In this document: positions 19,593 through 30,013 of the stretch, one piece after another | How the letters are laid out: each line of letters opens with the position of its first letter | How positions within the stretch are numbered: the first letter of the stretch is position 1 | DNA from: Roseobacter sp. CCS2 | GTDB lineage: Bacteria; Pseudomonadota; Alphaproteobacteria; Rhodobacterales; Rhodobacteraceae | DNA length: 64,000 nt | Assembly (NCBI RefSeq): GCF_000169435.1 | Contig: NZ_AAYB01000008.1 | Coordinates: forward strand, 29,199-93,198 | Direction of reading: 5' to 3' | Made by a program: the position numbers and the translations under genes | The notes under the pieces: model-generated | What the model saw: only the letters and a program-made list of their open reading frames with translations | Told to the model about the DNA's origin: nothing | Database searches by the model: none

Positions 19593-21098
19593 ATGGAAAT
19601 TTTTGCCGCACTCGCCAGCGTTCTAGGCGATCCGGTCCTGCTGGGCTGGGTGTTTCTGGCTGCAATCGTTGGCATGATCGTGGGCGCAATTCCGGGGCTC
19701 ACTGCCTCTGCTGCGATTGCCATGCTCTTGCCGCTGACTTTCTATATGGAGCCACTCCCTGCGCTGGCATTTTTATATGTGATCGGGAAATCCGGGCGCT
19801 ATGGCGGGTCAATTGCGGCTATTCTGTTTAACACCCCCGGCACGGCGGCATCAGCGGCCACACAGTTGGATGGGTATCCGCTGGCCCGCCAAGGCAAAGC
19901 AGGCAAGGCGATGAAAGTCGCCACGATTTCATCCGTCATCGGTGATTTTACTGGCGAGATATTGTTGATCGTCGGCGTCGCATGGATTGCGACCATCGCA
20001 CTTAAACTTGGCCCGCCAGAGCTGTTTGCGGTGTATTTTGCGGCCTTTATTGTCATCGGTTCCGTGATTGGCAAATCCGTCACGCGTGGGCTGGCATCAG
20101 CGGCACTGGGTGTGTTGGTCGCGATGATCGGGCTTGATCCGATCAGTTCAACCGAAAGATTTACCTTTGGCAGCTTTGATCTGACCAATGGGATCAGCCT
20201 TGTGCCCCTGATGATTGGGATCTTTGTACTGGGCGAGGTGTTTGCCCAGATCGAAGAGCGCGGCAAAACCACCGAAATGGTGCCGGATGGCGATGATGCG
20301 GCACGCAACGGGCTGACCTGGGCGGAATACCGGCCCTGCATCCCGCATGTGATCCGGTCGTCCTTCATTGGATCATTCATCGGAATGCTGCCCGGCCTTG
20401 GTTCAGCCATTGCAGCGTTTGTGGCTTACGGCGAAGGTAAGCGACGCGCGAAAAACCCCGATGACTGGGGCAAAGGCGCGCTGGAAGGGGTCGCTGCACC
20501 CGAAGCGGCCAATAATGCGGTCAGCGGTCCGTCCATGGCGCCGCTTTTGACGCTGGGCATTCCAGGGTCGACAATTGGTGCAATCCTGATTGGGGTCTTC
20601 CTGATCCATGGCATCCAGATCGGGCCGACACTGTTTTTGACCTCACGTGATCTGGTTTTCGCGCTGTTTGCCTGTGGTCTGATCGGCATCGTGATGTACG
20701 GTATTATTGGCTATTATGGCGCCGCTTTTGTGGGGCGGTTCATCACCCGCATTCCGACCAAAGTGCTGTACCCTGTAATCTTTTTGACCTCTTTTGTGGC
20801 GGCCTATACATCGCGGGGGAACCTGTTTGATGTTTATGTCATGGTGGCGGCAGGTTTTCTGGGGTGGCTTATGCGTAAACTTGATTTCAATCCGGCCGCC
20901 TTCGTTATCTCATTCGTATTGGCCGGCGGCGCCGAGGAAGCCTTTCGACAAGCGCTTTTGTTGTCTGACAATGGCCTGATGATCTTTGTGACGCGGCCCA
21001 TCGCACTGCTGTTCCTTTTGATCGGGCTGGCGGCGCTGGCGGTGCGGGTCCGCAGCCTGAACCGACAAGCGCGCGCTGTCGCGTTGGAGGATGCATGA
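19593..21098 (+). CDS. tctA: Tripartite tricarboxylate transporter large permease TctA
   Basis: 501 residues, the usual TctA size, with about ten to twelve membrane helices. Conserved family blocks are visible: GAIPGLTASAAIAMLLP, SIAAILFNTPGTAASAAT (residue pattern in the first pore half) and the second-half repeat GMLPGLGSAIAAFVAYGEG with LTLGIPGSTIGAILIG. TctA forms the ion-coupled transport channel. Its stop overlaps the start of the CoA transferase gene, indicating that uptake and CoA activation are co-produced. Confidence 0.92.
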   Translation: MEIFAALASVLGDPVLLGWVFLAAIVGMIVGAIPGLTASAAIAMLLPLTFYMEPLPALAFLYVIGKSGRYGGSIAAILFNTPGTAASAATQLDGYPLARQGKAGKAMKVATISSVIGDFTGEILLIVGVAWIATIALKLGPPELFAVYFAAFIVIGSVIGKSVTRGLASAALGVLVAMIGLDPISSTERFTFGSFDLTNGISLVPLMIGIFVLGEVFAQIEERGKTTEMVPDGDDAARNGLTWAEYRPCIPHVIRSSFIGSFIGMLPGLGSAIAAFVAYGEGKRRAKNPDDWGKGALEGVAAPEAANNAVSGPSMAPLLTLGIPGSTIGAILIGVFLIHGIQIGPTLFLTSRDLVFALFACGLIGIVMYGIIGYYGAAFVGRFITRIPTKVLYPVIFLTSFVAAYTSRGNLFDVYVMVAAGFLGWLMRKLDFNPAAFVISFVLAGGAEEAFRQALLLSDNGLMIFVTRPIALLFLLIGLAALAVRVRSLNRQARAVALEDA

Positions 21099-22297
21099 TG
21101 CCGCTTCCTTTGGATGGTATGCGCGTGATCGACTGGACCCATGTTTTGGCAGGGCCAGCCTGTTCTTACTATCTTGGCCTTCTGGGGGCCGAGGTGATCA
21201 AGGTCGAAAGCCTAACAGGTGACGCGATGCGGCATCGTGGCGGTACTGATGCGGCGCTGGCTGCCGCAGGGATGAGCACGGCATACCAGACCCAAGGTGC
21301 AGGCAAACAATCAATTGCGCTGGACCTTGAAACCGACGCTGGACGCGCGGTTTTTCATCGGCTGCTTACGTCAGCGGACGTGTTGGTCGAAAACCACCGT
21401 CCTTCGACCTTGGCCCATCTTGACCTGTCCGAGACGCAAACGCGGGCCATTAACCCGCGCCTGATCCATTGCGCGATGACAGGGTACGGACGTGGCAACG
21501 CGATGGCGGATGTCCCCGCATATGACGTCAACATTCAAGCGATCAGTGGTTTGATGGCACTGACGGGCACTGACGAAAGTGGGCCGATACGTACCGGCGC
21601 GCCAATCGTGGATTACGCCACCGGTCTGGCAGGCGCATTGGCTGTGACCGCCGCCTTGATGCAGCGGCACACAACAGGCGAAGGTGCTTTTGTCGACGTA
21701 TCAATGCTAGAGACCGCTTTCAGCCTGATGAGTTCGACCATCACAGATTATCAGATGACCGGGACGCCACCGAAACCACGTGGAAACGCCGCAAACAGCC
21801 GCTCTCCGTCATCGGGGACATTTGCGTGTCTGTCCGGGCATATCAGTTTGGGCGTCAATGAAGATGCACAGTTCAGGCGGATGGCCACCGCACTCGGACG
21901 CGCGGATTGGCTGGATAATCCCAAGTTCGCCACCGCAGTTGCACGGGACCAAAATCAGGCGTTGCTGGCCGAAGAATTAGTCGCAGTTTTGGTAACGCAA
22001 AGTGCAGAACACTGGGAAGAGGTCCTGATCGCCGCACAAGTGCCCGCAGCAAGATTGCGAACACTTCCCGAGGCGCTGGCGTTGGCACCAGCAACCACCC
22101 GCAAATTTGCGTCAAGGGGGCCAGCCAATGGTGTCGGCATACCCTTCGCGATTGCGGGCGAGGCGACAGCCAAGCATACAGACACGCCACCGTCATTGGG
22201 TTGCGATAGTGAATCTGTTCTGCGTGATTTGGGCTATAGCGAAGATGAAGTTGATGCATTGCGCCAGAATGGCGTGATTGCGGCGCCCCCGAAATGA
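21095..22297 (+). CDS. CaiB/BaiF family III CoA-transferase
   Basis: 400 residues. The opening LPLDGMRVIDWTHVLAGP and GLLGAEVIKVE are typical of family III CoA transferases, and the catalytic aspartate expected around residue 160 lies in the GAPIVDYATGLAG block. These enzymes move CoA between an acyl-CoA donor and a carboxylic acid. The ATG overlaps the tctA stop (ATGATG/TGA), so the enzyme belongs to the transport operon and very likely activates the imported carboxylate. The donor and substrate are unknown. Confidence 0.85.
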   Translation: MMPLPLDGMRVIDWTHVLAGPACSYYLGLLGAEVIKVESLTGDAMRHRGGTDAALAAAGMSTAYQTQGAGKQSIALDLETDAGRAVFHRLLTSADVLVENHRPSTLAHLDLSETQTRAINPRLIHCAMTGYGRGNAMADVPAYDVNIQAISGLMALTGTDESGPIRTGAPIVDYATGLAGALAVTAALMQRHTTGEGAFVDVSMLETAFSLMSSTITDYQMTGTPPKPRGNAANSRSPSSGTFACLSGHISLGVNEDAQFRRMATALGRADWLDNPKFATAVARDQNQALLAEELVAVLVTQSAEHWEEVLIAAQVPAARLRTLPEALALAPATTRKFASRGPANGVGIPFAIAGEATAKHTDTPPSLGCDSESVLRDLGYSEDEVDALRQNGVIAAPPK

Positions 22298-22334
22298 TAA
22301 ATTAGGCGTGAAGGCCAAAGTCACCTGACCTGCG

Positions 22335-23345
22335 CTACTCACCCACGGCCAGCACATGCTCTGCCTCATGAAAAGGGCAGGCGACAAAGTGATTGCCGCC
22401 GATATCCTCCAGTATAGGGCGCGCCTGCGCACAAGACGCTTGCGCCTTGGGGCAGCGGGTGCGGAACACGCAGCCCGATGGCGGGGCCAGCGGCGAGGGC
22501 AGTTCCCCTTCAAGGATTGGGCGCGGTCGTGCTTTTTCCAAGATGGGGTCAGGGATCGGTACTGATGCGACCAGGGCTTGGCTATAAGGGTGTTCCGGCA
22601 AGGTTGTCAGCTTATGACTGTTTGCCGTTTCCATCACCCGGCCCAGATAAAGCACCAACGTGCGGTCGCTGATATGTTTCACCACGCTTAGGTCATGGGC
22701 GATGAAAATCATCGACAGCCCCATGTCCCGTTGCAATTCCATCAGCAGATTGATGACCTGCGCCTGCACCGACACATCCAAGGCCGAGACGGGTTCGTCA
22801 CAGATAATCAGTTTGGGCTTCAGGATCAGCGCACGCGCGATTCCGATCCGCTGGCATTGCCCGCCTGAAAATTCATGCGGATAGCGGTTGATCAGATTGG
22901 GCAGCAGGCCCACCCGTTCCATGATCTGGCCAACGCGCGCTTTGACGTCCTTGCGCGATGTATTGGGTTCATGGGTAACCAGCGGTTCGGCAATAATTTC
23001 GCCCACCGTCATGCGCGGGTTCAACGCGGCCAGCGGATCTTGAAAAATCATCTGCACGTCGCGCCGGTGCACCCGGCGTTCGCTCGGGCTCATATTGGCA
23101 AGGTCATGCCCTTCGAACATGATATTCCCACCCGACGATGGCAGCGTGCCAACAACTGCGCGGGCGATGGTCGATTTGCCCGACCCGCTTTCGCCCACAA
23201 TCCCAAGGCATTCGCCCGGTTGAATGTCGAACGACACCTCGGATACAGCATGCAGCTTGCGCGGCGGTGTCCACGGCCATGATCCCGGGCGGCGCACATC
23301 AAACGTAACCGACAGATTGCGAACGGATAAAAGCGGCTCCATCAT
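22335..23345 (-). CDS. oppF: Peptide ABC transporter ATPase OppF
   Basis: 336 residues. Walker [10 protein letters not shown] (about 51-59), signature SGGQCQR, Walker [13 protein letters not shown], and the C-terminal Cys-containing extension ([12 protein letters not shown]) typical of OppD/OppF proteins, which can hold an iron-sulfur cluster in some relatives. Start ATG 23345 overlaps the oppD stop (ATGATG/TGA); ATG 23342 is equally possible. It is the second nucleotide-binding subunit of an oligopeptide importer and converges with the CoA transferase gene. Confidence 0.9.
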   Translation of the reverse strand: MMEPLLSVRNLSVTFDVRRPGSWPWTPPRKLHAVSEVSFDIQPGECLGIVGESGSGKSTIARAVVGTLPSSGGNIMFEGHDLANMSPSERRVHRRDVQMIFQDPLAALNPRMTVGEIIAEPLVTHEPNTSRKDVKARVGQIMERVGLLPNLINRYPHEFSGGQCQRIGIARALILKPKLIICDEPVSALDVSVQAQVINLLMELQRDMGLSMIFIAHDLSVVKHISDRTLVLYLGRVMETANSHKLTTLPEHPYSQALVASVPIPDPILEKARPRPILEGELPSPLAPPSGCVFRTRCPKAQASCAQARPILEDIGGNHFVACPFHEAEHVLAVGE

Positions 23346-24307
23346 GCCACCTCGCTGACAGGTAAGTGGCATGAGCGGCGGCGTCCTTCATGCAGTTCAA
23401 GCGGTGGTCGGTCGCTGCGGCAGTGATCCAGCTTGACCGGACAACGCGGCGAAAACGGGCAACCGGGCGGCAGGTTGGACATATCAGGCGGCTCGCCCGC
23501 GATCGTCACTAATTCGCCTTCGTCGACGTCCAGTCGCGGCACCGCTTTCAGCAAACCGCTGGTATAAGGATGGGTCGGGCTGGCAAAGATGCCTTCGGTG
23601 GTCCCTTCTTCCATGATCTGCCCGCCATACATCACCAACGTACGGTCACAGAACCCGGCCACCACGCCAAGATCATGAGTAATCAGGATAACAGCGGTGC
23701 CGAAATCCTGCCGGATATCGCCCAAAAGCTGCATGATTTGCGCTTGCACCGTCACATCAAGTGCAGTCGTCGGTTCATCCGCGATCAGCAGGCGTGGTTG
23801 GCAAAGCAGCGACATCGCAATCATGATCCGCTGGCGCATACCGCCGGAAAATTCATGCGGGTACATCGTGACACGGGCGCGGGCGTCGGGGATGCGGACG
23901 GCATCCAGCATCTGCACAGCCTTTTTCACAGCGTCCGACTTGCTCATAGCATAATGAAGGGTCAGCACCTCGGCCATCTGATCGCTGATCCGCATATAGG
24001 GGTTGAGCGATGTCATAGGGTCCTGAAAAATCATCGCAATCTGACGACTGCGGAATTTGTTTAGCGCGTTCTGTTTCAGCGTTAACAAGTCGATTCCGTC
24101 AAAACGAACCGCACCGGTCGCGCGTCCGTTTTTAGCCAAAAGCCCCATAATCGCAAAAGCGGTCTGGCTCTTGCCCGACCCGCTTTCACCGACGATGGCC
24201 AGTGTTTCACCCTTGTCGATGTTGAACGACAGCCCGTTGACGGCATGCACATCGCAGTCGGCGGTGTCGAATGTGACCATCAGGTCTTCGATTTCCAAAA
24301 TAGGCAT
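23342..24307 (-). CDS. oppD: Peptide ABC transporter ATPase OppD
   Basis: 321 residues with Walker [10 protein letters not shown] (residues 40-48), signature [13 protein letters not shown], Walker [13 protein letters not shown], and the C-terminal oligopeptide domain with a CPFSPRCP motif. It pairs with OppF to power a dipeptide/oligopeptide importer. Four bases after its upstream neighbour oppC ends, so the genes form one operon. Confidence 0.93.
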   Translation of the reverse strand: MPILEIEDLMVTFDTADCDVHAVNGLSFNIDKGETLAIVGESGSGKSQTAFAIMGLLAKNGRATGAVRFDGIDLLTLKQNALNKFRSRQIAMIFQDPMTSLNPYMRISDQMAEVLTLHYAMSKSDAVKKAVQMLDAVRIPDARARVTMYPHEFSGGMRQRIMIAMSLLCQPRLLIADEPTTALDVTVQAQIMQLLGDIRQDFGTAVILITHDLGVVAGFCDRTLVMYGGQIMEEGTTEGIFASPTHPYTSGLLKAVPRLDVDEGELVTIAGEPPDMSNLPPGCPFSPRCPVKLDHCRSDRPPLELHEGRRRSCHLPVSEVA

Positions 24308-24311
24308 GTTT

Positions 24312-25238
24312 CTAACGGTCCTTGGGGTCTAGCGCGTCGCGCAACCCGTCGCCGACAAAGAAGAAGGCGAAGATGGTAACGACGAAGAAGAAAAGCGGGA
24401 AAGAGATTTGCCACATGTACCCGAATTGCATGGTGCGTGACCCTTCGTTGATCAGCGCACCCAGCGATGTGGCGGGTTCCTGTACCCCCAATCCTAGAAA
24501 GCTGATGAAGCTTTCAAAGATGATCATATTGGGGACCAGCAGGGTGGCGTAGACAATCACGATGCCCAGCAGGTTGGGCACGATATGGCGCAAGATAATC
24601 TTGCTGGGGCGCACACCGGTGGCGACCGCGACCTCGACAAATTCCTTGTTCTTGATCGTTAGGGTCTGCCCCCGCGCGATCCGCGCCATATCGAGCCAGG
24701 AAATCAGCCCGATGCCAAGGAACAGCATAAAGATCGAGCGGCCAAAAATCACCAGCATCAGGATCAGCACGAACATAAAGGGAATGGACATCAGCACATC
24801 GACAATCCGCATCATGATCCCGTCGACACGGCCACCATAGTACCCCGCCGTCGCGCCATAAAGCGTACCGACGATCACGGCGACAAGCGCGCCAACTATA
24901 CCCACCATCAGTGAAATACCGGTGCCCATGGCCGTGCGCGCAAACAGGTCGCGCCCGTTGCTGTCGGTGCCAAAATAGTGGCCGGTTTCCAGCGAAGGCA
25001 CGCCCAGATAGGCGTTGCTGCCGATCAAGCTGAAGTTCACGAAATCGGGTTCGTATTGCGCAAACATGCCCCCGAACAGGGCGAAGGCTGCCACCAAGCC
25101 CAGCATGACCAGTGAAATCACCGCCGCGCGATTGCGGAAAAACCGGATACGGGCGTCGGCCCACAGGGACCGGCCCTTGACCTCGGCCAATTGTGCGGCG
25201 TCGCCGATGCCTTCAACGGCTGCTCTGTTGGGAAACAT
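24312..25238 (-). CDS. oppC: Peptide ABC transporter permease OppC
   Basis: 308 residues. An N-terminal cytoplasmic segment leads into a first helix, then the BPD_transp_1 permease domain with the EAA-loop region [19 protein letters not shown], which contacts the ATPases. The large periplasmic loop after the first helix ([18 protein letters not shown]) is a hallmark of OppC/DppC. It forms the channel with OppB. Confidence 0.92.
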   Translation of the reverse strand: MFPNRAAVEGIGDAAQLAEVKGRSLWADARIRFFRNRAAVISLVMLGLVAAFALFGGMFAQYEPDFVNFSLIGSNAYLGVPSLETGHYFGTDSNGRDLFARTAMGTGISLMVGIVGALVAVIVGTLYGATAGYYGGRVDGIMMRIVDVLMSIPFMFVLILMLVIFGRSIFMLFLGIGLISWLDMARIARGQTLTIKNKEFVEVAVATGVRPSKIILRHIVPNLLGIVIVYATLLVPNMIIFESFISFLGLGVQEPATSLGALINEGSRTMQFGYMWQISFPLFFFVVTIFAFFFVGDGLRDALDPKDR

Positions 25239-25251
25239 ATCTCAGACCCCC

Positions 25252-26175
25252 TTAATAGCGGATCTTGGGGTCAATCCATGCGTAAAGGATATCGACCACA
25301 AGGTTGAACAGGATTGTCAGGGTGCCCACCAGAATGGTGATCCCCATGATGACGGAATAGTCGCGGTTAAAGGCAGAGTTCACAAAGAATTGGCCAATGC
25401 CGCCGGTGGAAAAGAACACATCAATAATCACCGATCCGGTGATCATGCCCACGAAAGCGGGGCCCAGATAGGACAGGACCGGCAGAATCGTCGGCTTCAT
25501 CGCGTGCCGCCAGATGACGCGGCGCATCGGCAGGCCCTTGGCTTGGGCGGTGCGGATAAAATTGGTGTTTAGCACCTCCAGCATCGACGACCGGGTGATC
25601 CGGGCGATGGATGCCATGTAGGATGTGGATAGCGCAATCACCGGCATAATCAGGAACTGCCATTGCCCGCCGTTCCAGCCGCCACCGGGCAACCAGCCCA
25701 GCCAAAGGGTAAAGACCAAAAGCAGGATAGGGGCCATCACAAAATTCGGCAGCACCTGCGCGCCGATGGATACGCCAACAGCAAAATAGTCGATCCATGA
25801 ATTCTGTTTAATTGCCGCAGCAACACCAAGGGACACACCAACGGTGACAGCCACGACAAACGACCAGAACCCATAAGTCAGCGTCACCGGGAACCCTTGG
25901 GCGATAACTTCATTCACGGTGCGGTCTTTGTATTGGAACGACGGGCCGAAATCGAACTGCGTCACAACGCTGACGACATAGTTGATGATCTGTTTCCAAA
26001 ACGGCTGATCCAGCCCGTATTTGGCTTCGATATTGGCCAGCACCTCGGGCGGTAAAGGACGCTCGGAATTAAAGGGGCCGCCGGGGGCCGCATACATCAG
26101 GATGAACGACAAGACGACCAGTATCAAAAGGGTCGGAATAGCGACGGCAAGGCGTCGGATCACAAAGCTCAGCAT
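25252..26175 (-). CDS. oppB: Peptide ABC transporter permease OppB
   Basis: 307 residues. The N-terminal helix MLSFVIRRLAVAIPTLLILVVLSF and the following FxLxxxxPGGPF pattern are typical of OppB/DppB. The EAA loop is at FIRTAQAKGLPMRRVIWRHA. The protein has about six membrane helices. It is separated from oppA by 68 bases that contain a stem-loop. Confidence 0.93.
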   Translation of the reverse strand: MLSFVIRRLAVAIPTLLILVVLSFILMYAAPGGPFNSERPLPPEVLANIEAKYGLDQPFWKQIINYVVSVVTQFDFGPSFQYKDRTVNEVIAQGFPVTLTYGFWSFVVAVTVGVSLGVAAAIKQNSWIDYFAVGVSIGAQVLPNFVMAPILLLVFTLWLGWLPGGGWNGGQWQFLIMPVIALSTSYMASIARITRSSMLEVLNTNFIRTAQAKGLPMRRVIWRHAMKPTILPVLSYLGPAFVGMITGSVIIDVFFSTGGIGQFFVNSAFNRDYSVIMGITILVGTLTILFNLVVDILYAWIDPKIRY

Positions 26176-26201
26176 ATGTCAGGTGTCCTAACAGAATGGG
26201 A

Positions 26202-26229
26202 AAACCGCGCCTCAGATGGGGCGCGGTTT
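26202..26229 (-). terminator. Stem-loop between oppA and oppB
   Basis: Inverted repeat AAACCGCGCC / GGCGCGGTTT with loop TCAGATGG directly after the oppA stop. With only a short T tract it is more likely an attenuator or 3'-end stabiliser that raises binding protein over permease than a full terminator. Confidence 0.6.
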
Positions 26230-26243
26230 ATCACGTGATGTGA

Positions 26244-27878
26244 TTACTCAGCGATCTTATAAAGATCTTTGGAGTACCAGTTCTGTTCAAAGTTCTCGTA
26301 GGGCCAACCTTCGAGGTCTGTCGCATACATATAGTCTGCGGCGTAGTGATAGATCGGAATGATCGGCGTATCTTGCGCGATAAACTCCTCAACCCGGTCA
26401 TAGTTGGCTTGCGGGTTGTCTGATGTTTTGGCTTCGGCCAGCAGCGCATCAACCTCGGGGTTGTTGTACTTGCTGTCGTTATAGCCTGACTCGGATTGCA
26501 TCAGATCAAGGAAGGTGGATGCTTCGTTATAGTCGGCACACCAACCACCGCGGGCCACATCAAAGTCGCCGTTGCCGCGCGCCTCAAGGAATGTCTGCCA
26601 TTCCTGATTGGCCAGCGTCGTTTCCACACCCAGCGTCTGTTTCCACATCTGGCTGATTGCAATCGCGACAGACCGGTGGGAATCGTCGGTGTTATACACC
26701 AGATCAATGCTCAGCGGGTTGTCAGAGCCATATCCAGCCTCGGTCAGCAGCTCTTGCGCCATCTCGTTCCGCTCAGCCTGCGTCATGGTCGCCATGGGAA
26801 TATCGGGCGTTTCAAACCCGGCAGTCGCCCAGTGCGTGAAGGTGTAGGCAGGCTTTTGCCCGGCGGCCAATACGTTTTCCGCAATAACATCACGGTCGAC
26901 GGCGAGGCTAAGTGCTTTGCGCACATTAGGGTCTTGCAGTTCTTCGGGTGCGCCGTCACGCAGGTTGAACATGTAGTAGTAGGAACAGGCCTGTGGCACG
27001 GAATTGGCCTGATCAGGGAATTCGGCGGAAAGCCGCGGGAACTGACCTGCGGGAATATCGGTGCGGTCCAATTCACCGGCTAGATAACGGGTCAACGCTA
27101 CGTTTTCGTCGGTGATAACCAGCTTTGTCACTGTTTCAAGGATCGTATTTTCGTTGTCCCAGTACATTGGGTTCCGGGTCCGTACCAACCGTTCTTGTGG
27201 CACGAATTCACTCAGCACATAGGCGCCGTTGGACACCATGTTTTCCGGCAAAACCCAGTCACTGCCATGTTCTTCGATGGTGGCCTGATGAACGGGGAAG
27301 GTCGTGCCATGCGTCACCATTTGCGGGAAATACGGCAGGGGTTGCGTCAGGCGGACCTCAAGCGTGACATCATCGACAGCAGTGACACCCAGTTCGGATG
27401 GGTCCATATCACCGGCGATGACGGCACCGCCGTTTTCAATCGACATCAGGTCCATGTACCAGCTGTAGGGGGACGCCAGTTCAGGTGACGCGGCCCGCTG
27501 CCACGCATAGACAAAATCGCCAGCTGTCACAGGATCACCGTTCGACCATTTGGCGTTGTCGCGCAGGGTGAATGTGTAAACCAAACCATCTTCGCTCATC
27601 TCATGGCTTAGCGCGACACCGGGGATCAAATTGCCGGCGGCATCCTGATTATACAGACCTTCAAACAGGTCGCGCACGACATCGGCACCATCAACATCCT
27701 CAACAAGTCCCGGATCAATCGACGGGCTTTCGTCCCCAACGCGGTAGGTAAACGATTGATCAGAGGCGAGCGTTTCGCCGGTCTCGGGGTGTGTGGCATG
27801 GCCGTCGGCATAAAGCGCGCCGGTCGTGGCAATCAATACGGCAGAGGTGGTTGCAAGCAGTCTGGTTCTGAGTGTCAT
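26244..27878 (-). CDS. oppA: Oligopeptide-binding protein OppA (SBP family 5)
   Basis: 544 residues starting at ATG 27878, preceded by GGGAG. A signal peptide (MTLRTRLLATTSAVLIATTGALYADG) leads to a family 5 extracellular solute-binding fold: the block TRNPMYWDNENTILE and the later RKALSLAVDRDVIAENVL are typical. It binds peptides in the periplasm for OppBCDF. The frame extends upstream to 27974 but without a leader. The 68-base gap to oppB holds a hairpin. Confidence 0.92.
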   Translation of the reverse strand: MTLRTRLLATTSAVLIATTGALYADGHATHPETGETLASDQSFTYRVGDESPSIDPGLVEDVDGADVVRDLFEGLYNQDAAGNLIPGVALSHEMSEDGLVYTFTLRDNAKWSNGDPVTAGDFVYAWQRAASPELASPYSWYMDLMSIENGGAVIAGDMDPSELGVTAVDDVTLEVRLTQPLPYFPQMVTHGTTFPVHQATIEEHGSDWVLPENMVSNGAYVLSEFVPQERLVRTRNPMYWDNENTILETVTKLVITDENVALTRYLAGELDRTDIPAGQFPRLSAEFPDQANSVPQACSYYYMFNLRDGAPEELQDPNVRKALSLAVDRDVIAENVLAAGQKPAYTFTHWATAGFETPDIPMATMTQAERNEMAQELLTEAGYGSDNPLSIDLVYNTDDSHRSVAIAISQMWKQTLGVETTLANQEWQTFLEARGNGDFDVARGGWCADYNEASTFLDLMQSESGYNDSKYNNPEVDALLAEAKTSDNPQANYDRVEEFIAQDTPIIPIYHYAADYMYATDLEGWPYENFEQNWYSKDLYKIAE

Positions 27879-28135
27879 GTGATATCTCCCTTTTGTTGCG
27901 TCTTTGGCGACGCAATCATTTACAATGGGGCGCGTTATGCGCTGATGGGGATATCTTTTGATGCCACCGAACAAATGGCAAGGTTAATTGCAGGTTGACC
28001 CCGCGACAGTTCTTTTTGTGCCGAAATCATAGAGCGTACGCGTAGAGTATAGAAGAATTTCAGTAAATCTGCGCAATTATCGAAACGGGACAAACACGTT
28101 GCCCCGGTAAGATAAATTCAAATCGATGACTTTCG
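27879..28135. promoter_or_regulatory. Upstream region of opp operon
   Basis: About 250 bases between the oppA start and the small secreted protein gene. A stem-loop with arms TTGCGTC / GACGCAA and loop TTTGGC lies at 27895-27914, in the oppA leader just upstream of the ribosome-binding site, where it could affect translation. No confident -35/-10 pair was assigned. Confidence 0.4.
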
Positions 28136-28498
28136 TTATTGCAAGCGGAAGGATGCAGAATCGCCAGCGCCCTGATCCACGGTGAATTTCACACGGTCAT
28201 TTCCGCGCGCTTCCACAAGTTGGCAGTTGTAAGGGATAGGGTCGCCGCCCCAGCTTAATTCGCGGCAGAAATAACCGTCTTGCCAGCTCCAGTTGCCATC
28301 AATTTCCCAGCCAATGGCAGATCCGTCGATATCGCCGTTGGGCAAAACTTGAAGGCGAACACCGTAAAAGAAGTTGCGCAATTCTTTACCTTGGACCAGC
28401 GACAGGAAAGTCGCTTGATCTTTTACAGGTACATAACTGTCAGCGGCCGCAGGTGCAGCAGCGGTTGCAAAGATCAAAGATAGGATCGCGTATTTCAT
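28136..28498 (-). CDS. Small secreted protein, function unknown
   Basis: 120 residues. A cleavable signal peptide (MKYAILSLIFATAAAPAAA) is followed by a compact domain with Trp-rich WEIDGNWSWQDGYFCRELSWGG and a second Cys (NCQLVE), so a disulfide is likely. I do not recognise it securely; the GNWSWxDGYFCR pattern recalls DUF995-like proteins. It stands alone between the opp operon and rpiB. Confidence 0.6.
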   Translation of the reverse strand: MKYAILSLIFATAAAPAAADSYVPVKDQATFLSLVQGKELRNFFYGVRLQVLPNGDIDGSAIGWEIDGNWSWQDGYFCRELSWGGDPIPYNCQLVEARGNDRVKFTVDQGAGDSASFRLQ

Positions 28499-28642
28499 CG
28501 GTGCCTCCGTTATCAGCAGGATGTTATCTATACGCAGTGATCTGCCGTTTGGTTCACTCTTGGCGATCGGGTTTATGTTGAAACGGCAGGGATTGCCTAT
28601 TTTTGGGCGGGTTTTCCCAATCTGGGACGCAAAGTAGCTGTT

Positions 28643-29089
28643 TCAGTCTTCCAGCGCTTTGATCATGTCCACACGCGTGGCATGGCGTCCGCCCCCGAAA
28701 TCGGTGAACAGGAACGCATCCACAATCTTAAGCGCTGTGGCGTTGTCGATCACCCGTGCGCCCATCGCCAGCATATTTGCGTCGTTGTGTTCGCGGATCA
28801 TTTGCGCCGAAAACACGTCAGAGCATACGCCGCAGCGGATGCCCTTGACCTTATTCGCGGCCATCATGATCCCTTGACCGGTCCCGCACAAGATAATCCC
28901 GAACGTGCAATCGCTTGACGCGACCCGCCGCGCAGCAGCTTCACCATGGGCGGGGTATGGTGTGCTTTCGGGTGTCGTGGGGCCGATATCAACCGCCTCC
29001 CATCCTTTGGCAGTGATATGGTCCGCAATTTGCTGACGCATCTCGATGGCGGCGTGATCGCTGGAAAGAACGACGCGTTTGTTGGTCAT
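28643..29089 (-). CDS. rpiB: Ribose-5-phosphate isomerase B
   Basis: 148 residues. RpiB interconverts ribose 5-phosphate and ribulose 5-phosphate in the pentose phosphate pathway. The SSDHAA motif near residue 10, the catalytic Cys in CGTGQG (Cys68) and the REHNDANMLAMGAR block (His101) are all present. dapB ends 26 bases upstream in the same direction. Confidence 0.93.
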   Translation of the reverse strand: MTNKRVVLSSDHAAIEMRQQIADHITAKGWEAVDIGPTTPESTPYPAHGEAAARRVASSDCTFGIILCGTGQGIMMAANKVKGIRCGVCSDVFSAQMIREHNDANMLAMGARVIDNATALKIVDAFLFTDFGGGRHATRVDMIKALED

Positions 29090-29115
29090 GGGGTCTGATC
29101 CTTATTGGCCGGCTA

Positions 29116-29925
29116 TCAAATGCCCAGCACATCCATCATGTCATATTCGCCGGGGTTTTTGTCTTGCCCCCAAAGGGCGGCTTTCAGCGCACCACGCGCA
29201 AAAATTGCACGGTCTGTCGCAAGGTGGCGCAGCACAATCCGTTCACCTGCGGCGGCAAACAGCACATCATGTTCGCCCACGATATCGCCGCCCCGAATGG
29301 CGCTGAACCCGATGTCACCCTTTTTGCGTGCACCTGTGATCCCGTCACGCCCGCTGTCGCTGACGTCGCTCAGGGATACGCCGCGCCCTTCGGCGGCGGC
29401 CTCGCCCAGCATCAGGGCCGTACCAGATGGGGCATCGACCTTTTGGTTGTGATGCGCTTCGATCACTTCGATATCAAAATCATCATCCAAGGCTGCGGCA
29501 ACGCGTTTGGTCAACTGGACCAGCAGGTTCACACCCAAAGACATATTGCCAGCGCGCACAATCACGGCATGGCGGGCCGCGGCATTGATCGCCTTGAGGT
29601 CATCTTCGGACAGCCCAGTGGTGCCGATCACATGCACCGCGCGCGCTTGTGCCGCCAGCCCTGCGAAATCGACCGTCGCAGCAGGCGCGGTAAAGTCAAT
29701 CACCGCTTGCGCCTTTGCAAACACCTCGACCGCGTCGTCGGTCACATCAACACCAATCGGCTGTCCACCCATCATAGTGCCGATATCCTGCCCGACCCAA
29801 TCGTGGCCTGACCGTTCCAAGACGCCCACCAGATGGCATTTATCCGACGCAAGCACTGACCTAATCAGCATTTGCCCCATTTTGCCTGATCCGCCTGTGA
29901 TCACGATGCCCGGTGTATCTGTCAT
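29116..29925 (-). CDS. dapB: 4-hydroxy-tetrahydrodipicolinate reductase
   Basis: 269 residues from ATG 29925 (preceded by GAGGG). DapB reduces the dihydrodipicolinate intermediate in lysine and diaminopimelate synthesis. The N-terminal nucleotide-binding loop GGSGKMG (about 9-15) and the catalytic block [20 protein letters not shown] with the His pair and Lys are clear. The longer upstream frame is not needed. It is divergent from rbfA and upstream of rpiB. Confidence 0.95.
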   Translation of the reverse strand: MTDTPGIVITGGSGKMGQMLIRSVLASDKCHLVGVLERSGHDWVGQDIGTMMGGQPIGVDVTDDAVEVFAKAQAVIDFTAPAATVDFAGLAAQARAVHVIGTTGLSEDDLKAINAAARHAVIVRAGNMSLGVNLLVQLTKRVAAALDDDFDIEVIEAHHNQKVDAPSGTALMLGEAAAEGRGVSLSDVSDSGRDGITGARKKGDIGFSAIRGGDIVGEHDVLFAAAGERIVLRHLATDRAIFARGALKAALWGQDKNPGEYDMMDVLGI

Positions 29926-30013
29926 GTTGTTGTCCCTCTTCTTGGACCTTCGTTTAGCGCCGGATCGCCGCTGACGCAAAGCCTTGCTTGGCATCGGCTG
30001 CCACAGCGCTTAA

